64,000 nucleotides of DNA from Buxus sempervirens. Taxonomy: Eukaryota; Streptophyta; Magnoliopsida; Buxales; Buxaceae. The stretch is from NCBI GenBank assembly GCA_947561395.2, contig OX387185.1, positions 25,611,866-25,675,865 of the forward strand, read 5' to 3'. The position numbers and the translations under genes were made by a program. Positions 57,533-64,000 of this stretch are shown here, one piece after another; position 1 is the first letter of the stretch, and every line of letters begins with the position of its first letter. Below the pieces are notes generated by a model that saw nothing but the letters and a program-made list of their open reading frames with translations, ran no database searches and was not told where the DNA came from.

Positions 57533-58735
57533 ACACTGACCCCCCCACCCGCACCAGAGGAGGGAGCAGAAGCGGAATCGAAAAGGAAAGAAAAAGAGAA
57601 GGACGTGGTTACAGAATTGCCACCGACCCTCAAGAGAAAGGGAAGGGCCACAGAAGAGGAGGTCACAGATTTGCACCACAACATCTACACCCCCGAATAC
57701 GATCTCCTCCAGCAGTTGAACAAGGTACCGGCCCAGATCTCCATAATGCGAATTCTGATTGATTCGGAAAAGCACCGGGCAGTATTAATGAATGTCCTAG
57801 GTGATGCACACGTACCAGCAGATATCGATCTTGAGCAGCTAGGGGCAATGGTGTCAGTGATCATGGCACCCCAGGCTATCTCCTTTTCTGCGGCAGACCT
57901 GCCATCTGAAGGGTGCAATCACACCGAGCCGCTCTATGTAACCGTAAAGTGTGCAGATCTCATCGTGAAACGTGCCATGATTGACAATGGGTCGGCTCTG
58001 AACATATGCCCGATGAGGACGTTTCATAGTTTACAATTAGATCCTTCAATGATCAAGCCGAGCGCTCATAATGTCAGAGGATTCGATAACGCCAGAAGAG
58101 ACTCACTGGGAGAGGTCACTTTGGTGATCATGGTCGCAGATAGGCCCTTTACCATGGAGTTCGAACTCATGGACATCAACGCCTCATTCAACTTGCTGAT
58201 TGGGAGGCCGTGGCTGCATCAGGCAGGAGCAGTATCTTCCACACTGCACAGAATGGTCCGGTTCGTGTCAGGCAACGAACTTATAACAATACATGCTGAG
58301 GATCACCGAGAGTTCGAAAGGGTCGGAGTACCCTATGTGGATTATGAGTTGCCCACCACACTCAATTTCCAAGCAATAGAGATGGTGCGGGTGAACCATA
58401 TCCCTGAATCTGAAAGGGGGCGACGACTCTCGAAAAAGAGGAGAAAGTACATGTTCAGCGCTGTTGACTGCGCAGACTGGGGTCTTAGAGCCGGCGATGG
58501 ATTGGGCAAGTATAAGCAGGGAATTAAGGCAGCCTTCCGACCTTATGAGCAGACTATTGGTTTTGGACTGGGGTTCAGACCGCAGCCAGAAGACTACTCC
58601 AGACTCCTTGGGAACCGTGCCAAGAGAAAAAGGGCAAGAACTGAAGGAAGAGACCCCCACTGGCCCATATGCACACACGAGAACTTGTACCACCGCTTCG
58701 CTAACATGGAGCGTCCCAGGCTATCGAGAACATAG
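57533..58735 (+). CDS. Ogre protease (aspartic) with G-patch-like tail
   Basis: The frame is open from 57533; no ATG is required because it is normally part of the gag-pro polyprotein. The active-site loop near 57975-58000 reads MIDNGSALNICP, the D-N-G variant of the retropepsin D-[ST]-G motif common in Tat-lineage elements. The flap region is followed by FNLLIGRPWLHQAGAV. Near 58460-58580, WGLRAGDGLGKYKQGI and IGFGLGF resemble a G-patch, an RNA-binding glycine-rich module found after protease in some retroelements. The frame ends at TAG 58733-58735 and overlaps by 31 nt the open frame of pol (58705 onward), which lies at -1. Confidence 0.84.
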   Translation, partial: TLTPPPAPEEGAEAESKRKEKEKDVVTELPPTLKRKGRATEEEVTDLHHNIYTPEYDLLQQLNKVPAQISIMRILIDSEKHRAVLMNVLGDAHVPADIDLEQLGAMVSVIMAPQAISFSAADLPSEGCNHTEPLYVTVKCADLIVKRAMIDNGSALNICPMRTFHSLQLDPSMIKPSAHNVRGFDNARRDSLGEVTLVIMVADRPFTMEFELMDINASFNLLIGRPWLHQAGAVSSTLHRMVRFVSGNELITIHAEDHREFERVGVPYVDYELPTTLNFQAIEMVRVNHIPESERGRRLSKKRRKYMFSAVDCADWGLRAGDGLGKYKQGIKAAFRPYEQTIGFGLGFRPQPEDYSRLLGNRAKRKRARTEGRDPHWPICTHENLYHRFANMERPRLSRT

Positions 58736-61700
58736 TCCCCCAGGGATGGGGGGATGAGTTTCTAGATACCCCTGCCAGGGAAGAAGATTACCTGCAAGGG
58801 CTGGCTCAGATGCTCTGGGAAGAGCCACTCTCTATGGAAATGATTGGAGATGTAGTAAAAGTAGACCCATCAGCTCCTGAGGGGTCACCAGAGGGCCTGC
58901 CAGCACTGGTCGCCCTGGATTCAGTTGACGAAGTCACCATGGCCTTCGCCCCACCAGACGAACAGTTCATCCCTGATGGGATCCCGATCAACTCTGCAAG
59001 TGTGATGGAAGTGCCGCCACCTGCTCCCCTGGAAGAATCCAAAGAAGAAGGCCCAATCATGTATGTCTGCATGATGGAAGGGCGAGACAGCTCAGGAGCA
59101 CCAACCCGCAGGCCAAGGTCGCCTCCTCCACACCCCTATATCCCGCACCCGGGAACTCGCGATGGTTTGAACCGCATGTTCCGTAGCATGCCCCAAGTGC
59201 TAGGGCCAGTACCGGAAGAGGTATACCATGCAGCTTACGGCAAATGGGCACCACCAGCTTACTCTTCTACAGTTCCTGGGATACCAATTGGGATACCCAT
59301 AATGTTTGCACCCCCCAGAGTTGACCCGGCCAACGAAGTCACCATCGCGTATGCGCCACCCAGGGACGAGATACCGTGGGCCATCCCCATCAGTGGAGCA
59401 TGGATGGGGATATCATCAGAATCTGGCCCCCAGTCAGAGAGAAGCCAGAACAAGCCAGTGGGAGGCGCAGCACAAGATCCGATTTGCATATCTTCGGATG
59501 ACAGCGCCAACATGGTACTGGCTGAAGAACCAGAAACGGCAGTCATCATCAACAAGAAAGACCAGGCACCACTCAGGAACTGGAGCGCCACACCTTTTGC
59601 CATCAGCAAAGCTGCTATCCCAAAGGGGGTTTCTATCACCTCTGAAGTTTCTATTGTAGCTATTGCTGAAGTTTTTAATGAATATCTGAATGCTTCCTAC
59701 TACCTGCATCTGTTAGAAGAAGAAAATAACAAAAATAAGCAACTTGAACATCGCAATCTTAGTATCGATCCCGACGCACACCTGGAAGATCTGGGGCACG
59801 GGATAGGTAATGAGATTGCCATAATAAAACAAAAAGAACAAAAAGAAATTGAAAAGCCAGTACAGATGGCAATAATAAATGAAATGCATGAGCCAGTGTC
59901 CAAGCTTGAAAATGAGCAAGAACTCGACAAGTCAGATTGGGGCACTCACCCATCGCAGCAAGAAGATTCAAACATCGTCCCCTGTGAGTCTTTCGAGCAT
60001 GAGGATGATGATGAATCATGGGAGACCCCGCTTGAAATCCAACTTGCATTGGAAAGGCATGAAAAGGGTCCTCAGGCTAACATTGAGGAAACAGAGTCAA
60101 TTGACATAGGTGAAATAGCACAACCAAGGATCCTCCAAATTGGTAAAAAGCTGTCACCATTATTGAGAAAACAGATGTTTGATTTTCTTAAATCTTATTC
60201 TGACGTGTTTGCATGGTCATACGAGGATATGCCCGGGTTAGACACGGACTTGGTTGTGCATCGGTTACCGACAAAGTCTGAGGCCGTACCTGTGAAACAG
60301 AAGCTCAGGCGCACGAAGCCGGAATGGGCCCTGAAGATCAAGGAAGAGGTCACTAAGCAGTTGGATGCCGGATTCCTGCAAGTAACTCACTATCCACAGT
60401 GGTTGGCCAACATTGTGCCAGTTCTCAAGAAAGATGGGAAGGTCAGGATGTGTGTCGACTATAGAGACCTGAATAGAGCAAGCCCGAAGGACGACTTCCC
60501 ACTGCCGCACATTGATGTACTGGTAGACAACACAGCAACGCATTCGATGTTCTCTTTCATGGACGGCTTCTCTGGCTACAACCAGATAAGGATGGCACCT
60601 GAGGATATGGAGAAGACATCCTTTATCACGCACTGGGGCACTTACTGTTACCGCGTGATGCCGTTTGGACTGAAGAATGCGGGCCCTACATATCAGCGTG
60701 TGATGACTTTGTTGTTCCACGACATGATACACAGAGAAATGGAAGTGTATGTGGATGACATGATAGCAAAGTCTAAGGAAGAAGAAGACCACTTGGTAAA
60801 CCTTGGAAAAATGTTTGACAGGATCAGAGAGCACAAACTTCAGCTCAACCCAAAGAAGTGTGTGTTTGGAGTGACTTTAGGAAAGCTGCTCGGCTTCATA
60901 GTGGGCAAGCGAGGCATCGAGGTTGATCCTGTCAAAGCAAAGGCAATTCTAGAGATGCCCCCTCCATGTACAGAAAAGGAAGTGCGAGGGTTCCTAGGCA
61001 GATTACAGTATATCAGTAGGTTCATTGCACAGATGACTCCTGTGTGTGAGCCTATATTCAAGCTGCTAAAGAAAGACAACCCTGTGGTTTGGAATGACGA
61101 CTGTCAAGTAGCGTTTGATAAGATCAAGGCTTATCTGATGAGTCCACCGACGTTGGTCCCGCCTGTCCCAGGACGACCTTTGATTATGTATCTGACAGTC
61201 TCAGAGACGGCTGTAGGATGTGTGTTAGGACAGCATGATGAGAAAGGGCGGAAAGAGCAAGCAATCTACTACCTAAGCAAGAAGTTTACCAACATCGAAG
61301 TCAGATACACAATGCTAGAAAAGACGTGTTGTGCCCTAGTCTGGGCAGCTCAGAAGCTCCGACACTATTTTCTTAGTCACACAATCTTACTAATCTCCAA
61401 TCTGGATCCATTGAAGTACATCTTTGAGAAGCCGATCTCCACTGGTAGGGTTGCCAGGTGGCAAGTCCTTTTATCTGAGTATGACATTGTCTACACAACT
61501 AGGAAGGCAATAAAAGGGCAAGCTGTGGCGGATCACTTGGCAGAACATCCACTACCTGACTACCAACCGCTTCTGACTCACTTCCCGGACGAAGATGTGA
61601 TGTGTACAGAGTCTGCAGATGATACCAAAGAAACCAAGTGGCAAATGTTCCTTGACGGGGCAGTGAATGTAAATGGAAAAGGGATCGGAGCAGTGCTAAT

Positions 61701-63369
61701 CTCCCCAGACGGTGTCCAGCACCCGATAGCAGCAAAACTTCTGTTTGATTGCACTAGCAACATGGCCGAGTATGAAGCGTGTGTGTTAGGCCTGCGAGCG
61801 GCAATTGAGATGCATATACAAGAGCTGAAAGTGTTCGGTGACTCAAGTCTTATTATCTATCAAGTGATGGGAGACTGGAAGACCAGAGATGTGAAGTTGG
61901 TACCATACCAAGAGCTGGTCAAGGAATTAGAAGAAGAATTCGAGAGCGTGACATTTGACTACATGCCACGAGACGGGAATCGGTTTGCGGATGCACTAGC
62001 TACGCTGGCATCAATGGCCACCATCACGAATGACGCTTGGGTGCAACCACTGGAAATAGAAATTCGGCGTTACCCTGTTTACTGCTTCAGTGTCGAGAAA
62101 AGCACGCCCGAAGAGGAGCCTTGGTACGCAGACATCGAGAGGTATATAAGAGACAGAATCCTGCCAGAGGGTGCCTCAGCTGTAGAGAAGCGAACTATAC
62201 AGAGGTTGGCAGGGCAATACTTCTACAGTGGGGGCAGACTGTACAAGAAGTCATACAATGATTCCCTATTGCTATGCGTCAGAGAAGCCGAGGCGCAGAG
62301 ATTAATCGAGGAAGTCCATGGAGGCTTGTGCGGCGCACACATGAATGGGCATATGCTAGCAAGGAAGATCCTGAGGATGGGCTATTACTGGATGACCATG
62401 GAGGCAGACTGCTACGCTCATGTCAGAAAATGCCAGTTATGTCAGATTTATGCCGACAACATCCATGCACCGCCAAATACGTTGTACTCCATGATATCAC
62501 CTTGGCCATTCGCCATCTGGGGAATTGACATGATAGGCCAGGTTCATCCAATGGCTTCGAACGGGCATCGGTTCATCTTAGTGGCAATTGACTATTTTAC
62601 CAAGTGGGTAGAGGCCATGTCCTTTGTGGATGTGAAGAAATCTCATGTGCTCAAGTTTATCAGAAACAATATAGTCTGTCGCTACGAAGTTCCAGAAGCG
62701 ATCATCACTGATAATGCAAAGAATCTGAATAATAAGGACATGGAAAAGATGTGTGAAGATCTGAAGATCAGACATCTAAACTCCACGGCATACCGGCCCA
62801 AGATGAATGGGGCAGTAGAGGCTGCCAACAAAAACCTGAAGAAGATACTTGAGAAAATGGTAGTTACTTACAGAGATTGGCATGAGAAGCTGCCCTATGC
62901 ACTGCACGCCTATCGGACGTCGATCAGGACATCGACCGGGGCAACCCCGTTCTCCCTGGTATATGGAATGGAAGCAGTCCTCCCAGTGGAAGCACAGATT
63001 CCGTCGCTCAGAATCCTAAAGGAAGCAGAGATCAGCGACGTCGAATGGGAAGAATCCAGATTTGACCAGTTGCAATTGTTGGATGAAAAGAGGATTAAGG
63101 CTTTGTGCCATGGCCAGCTTTATCAACAGAGAGTGGCGCGAGCCTACAACAGGAAAGTGAAGCCACAACAGTTCAAAGTGGGAGATCTGGTACTAAAGAG
63201 AATTTTTCCTCATCAAGAGGACAACCGTGGGAAATTCAAGCCAAACTACGAAGGGCCATTCGTAGTCCACAAGGTTCTGTCCCGCGGAGCACTTATCCTG
63301 CAAGAGATGGACGGGGCAATTTTTCCTGAGCCGATAAATGCAGACGCAGTCAAACTTTACTATGCCTAA
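58705..63369 (+). CDS. Ogre pol: reverse transcriptase, RNase H, archaeal-type RNase H, integrase
   Basis: The frame is open from 58705; the first ATG is 58810 (MLWEEPLSMEMIGD), giving 1519 aa. Residues about 1-430 are a linker without a recognised domain. RT: MCVDYRDLNRASPKDDFPLP (about 545), FMDGFSGYNQI, MPFGLKNAGPTYQ and YVDDMIAKS (about 646, catalytic YVDD). The first RNase H is degenerate (MYLTVSETAVGCVLGQ lacks the usual Asp). A second, archaeal-type RNase H starts FLDGAVNVNGKGIGAVL (about 946), with NMAEYEACVLGL, VFGDSSLI and DGNRFADALA supplying the D-E-D-D set. Integrase has the HHCC finger (about 1170-1210), GIDMIG, ITDNAK and NGAVEAANKN as D-D-E, and a C-terminal VGDLVLKRIFP region. 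There is no stop or frameshift. Confidence 0.93.
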   Translation, partial: HGASQAIENIVPQGWGDEFLDTPAREEDYLQGLAQMLWEEPLSMEMIGDVVKVDPSAPEGSPEGLPALVALDSVDEVTMAFAPPDEQFIPDGIPINSASVMEVPPPAPLEESKEEGPIMYVCMMEGRDSSGAPTRRPRSPPPHPYIPHPGTRDGLNRMFRSMPQVLGPVPEEVYHAAYGKWAPPAYSSTVPGIPIGIPIMFAPPRVDPANEVTIAYAPPRDEIPWAIPISGAWMGISSESGPQSERSQNKPVGGAAQDPICISSDDSANMVLAEEPETAVIINKKDQAPLRNWSATPFAISKAAIPKGVSITSEVSIVAIAEVFNEYLNASYYLHLLEEENNKNKQLEHRNLSIDPDAHLEDLGHGIGNEIAIIKQKEQKEIEKPVQMAIINEMHEPVSKLENEQELDKSDWGTHPSQQEDSNIVPCESFEHEDDDESWETPLEIQLALERHEKGPQANIEETESIDIGEIAQPRILQIGKKLSPLLRKQMFDFLKSYSDVFAWSYEDMPGLDTDLVVHRLPTKSEAVPVKQKLRRTKPEWALKIKEEVTKQLDAGFLQVTHYPQWLANIVPVLKKDGKVRMCVDYRDLNRASPKDDFPLPHIDVLVDNTATHSMFSFMDGFSGYNQIRMAPEDMEKTSFITHWGTYCYRVMPFGLKNAGPTYQRVMTLLFHDMIHREMEVYVDDMIAKSKEEEDHLVNLGKMFDRIREHKLQLNPKKCVFGVTLGKLLGFIVGKRGIEVDPVKAKAILEMPPPCTEKEVRGFLGRLQYISRFIAQMTPVCEPIFKLLKKDNPVVWNDDCQVAFDKIKAYLMSPPTLVPPVPGRPLIMYLTVSETAVGCVLGQHDEKGRKEQAIYYLSKKFTNIEVRYTMLEKTCCALVWAAQKLRHYFLSHTILLISNLDPLKYIFEKPISTGRVARWQVLLSEYDIVYTTRKAIKGQAVADHLAEHPLPDYQPLLTHFPDEDVMCTESADDTKETKWQMFLDGAVNVNGKGIGAVLISPDGVQHPIAAKLLFDCTSNMAEYEACVLGLRAAIEMHIQELKVFGDSSLIIYQVMGDWKTRDVKLVPYQELVKELEEEFESVTFDYMPRDGNRFADALATLASMATITNDAWVQPLEIEIRRYPVYCFSVEKSTPEEEPWYADIERYIRDRILPEGASAVEKRTIQRLAGQYFYSGGRLYKKSYNDSLLLCVREAEAQRLIEEVHGGLCGAHMNGHMLARKILRMGYYWMTMEADCYAHVRKCQLCQIYADNIHAPPNTLYSMISPWPFAIWGIDMIGQVHPMASNGHRFILVAIDYFTKWVEAMSFVDVKKSHVLKFIRNNIVCRYEVPEAIITDNAKNLNNKDMEKMCEDLKIRHLNSTAYRPKMNGAVEAANKNLKKILEKMVVTYRDWHEKLPYALHAYRTSIRTSTGATPFSLVYGMEAVLPVEAQIPSLRILKEAEISDVEWEESRFDQLQLLDEKRIKALCHGQLYQQRVARAYNRKVKPQQFKVGDLVLKRIFPHQEDNRGKFKPNYEGPFVVHKVLSRGALILQEMDGAIFPEPINADAVKLYYA

Positions 63370-64000
63370 GATCATTCTGATTGGGAAATGAAGAGAGGCC
63401 ATCCTTGACTCTCCTTCAAGACTGTAAATCCTTCCAAATACCTCAAATTCTCCCCTAGTTGAACAATTTTGAGCCTTGAAATTCTTTCAACCCATTGCAA
63501 GTGCTCTACACATCAAACGGGCATTCCTGGCAAAGCAAAAAGAAACAGGGCATTCTGGCCCAGAAAAACCTCAAAAAGAAGAGAAATTGCAATAGAAAAA
63601 GAAAGAAAAAGAAAGAAACATAGAAAATGGGGAAATGTTTACCCAGCAAAAATATAGAGATACAAATAAGCCAGGATGTAAGTCCCACCAACAATAAAAG
63701 TAGCACACTTTGCAAACCCAAAAATTAAAGCTTTTTGAGCCGCTTATCCTTTCTTTCATAACCAAGACCAAGCCTACGTTTCGTCCTATCTCTAAGAGCT
63801 CTCGGATCCCGAAAAGAATGGTCAGGGCAAACAGTTGGGTCTGCATTCATCAGCAATGACGGAATTCAGAGTTTCCTAGAAAGGCTAAACACAATGAAAA
63901 CCCGAAAAAAGGGCGTTGTGTGGTTAGTCCCAAAAAAAAAAAAAAAAACCGGTCACATCTGGATTAAGCAGAGCGAGATGCAGAGGAGAGCAATGACAGT
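63370..64000 (+). other. Ogre 3' internal region, incomplete
   Basis: No gene. A purine-rich stretch (63570-63640, mostly A/G with GAAAAAGAAAGAAAAAGAAA) and an A15-16 run near 63932-63948 are present. Either might relate to a polypurine tract, but without the 3' LTR this cannot be decided. Confidence 0.5.

Larger units (their letters stand above)
47829..64000 (+). mobile_element. Ogre-like (Ty3-gypsy, Tat lineage) LTR retrotransposon, 3' end outside window
   Basis: The features in order are: 5' LTR (47829-50661), PBS (50665-50682), long leader, an extra ORF1 before gag (52195-53619), tandem-repeat spacer, gag, protease, and RT with two RNase H regions and integrase (to 63369), then a 3' region running out of the window. 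The extra ORF1, the long LTR, the TGGCGACTC-type PBS and the dual RNase H are hallmarks of the Tat/Ogre lineage. More than 16 kb is visible, consistent with Ogre sizes. The 1519-codon pol without stops suggests a fairly recent insertion, but the gag TAG and linker frameshifts suggest this copy is not autonomous. Confidence 0.92.

Noticed and set aside
58806..59709. Minus-strand open frames opposite the Ogre pol linker
   Set aside because: They are antisense shadows of the coding pol frame with no family resemblance.
63571..63948. Polypurine tract of the Ogre element
   Set aside because: Purine-rich and A-rich runs exist, but without the 3' LTR start there is no way to choose one.

Overview
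This is nuclear DNA of a flowering plant, probably a eudicot. Coding islands are sparse, the AT-rich filler is long, and almost everything recognisable is transposable-element derived: L1-type LINEs with plant-style zf-RVT tails, solo LTRs with 5-bp target duplications, and an Ogre/Tat-lineage Ty3-gypsy element. One intron-rich host gene, a PPR-type protein, is embedded among them. The species cannot be read from the sequence.

Layout. 1-5965: LINE copy A (minus, runs off the left edge), inserted next to or into a decayed LRR receptor-kinase fragment (6000-6680, minus). 6685-9920: no gene seen. 9925-10260: a small LINE remnant. 10490-about 16990: LINE copy C (minus). About 17100-24793: LINE copy B (plus), head-to-head with C and split by a 736-bp solo LTR (21969-22704). 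24849-26810: a second solo LTR. 27268-34623: nine exon pieces of a PPR gene (plus), with a 1-nt coding deletion, a 200-bp N gap and the tail of another LINE. 35261-36349: a foldback/MULE-like element followed by a Helitron-like element. About 37250-47830: a region marked by the 10-bp palindrome CGATTAATCG. It carries a Ulp1-type protease pseudogene (plus), a convergent plant-transposon protein gene with one stop (minus), a reversed Tat-type solo LTR (43058-44869), and two adjacent tandem arrays of 200-bp and 165-bp period. 47829-64000: a large Ogre-like element with 5' LTR, PBS, an extra ORF1, tandem-repeat spacers, gag, protease and a 1519-codon uninterrupted pol. Its 3' LTR lies beyond the window.

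How the parts relate. The nesting gives an order of events. The palindrome-rich DNA transposon was there first and was then hit by the reversed solo LTR (TSD TTGCC) and by the Ogre element, whose LTR cuts a coding exon. LINE B was hit by a solo LTR (TSD TATTT). The Ogre pol is the youngest-looking coding sequence, although its gag carries a TAG and the gag-pro linker changes frame at C-runs.

Most worth a second look: (1) the Ulp1/plant-transposon-protein region with its CGATTAATCG palindromes and twin arrays; (2) an array of at least eight hairpins with constant 4-nt loops and compensatory stem changes between ORF1 and gag of the Ogre element; (3) a 3'-terminal stem-loop shared by two separate LINE 3' ends.
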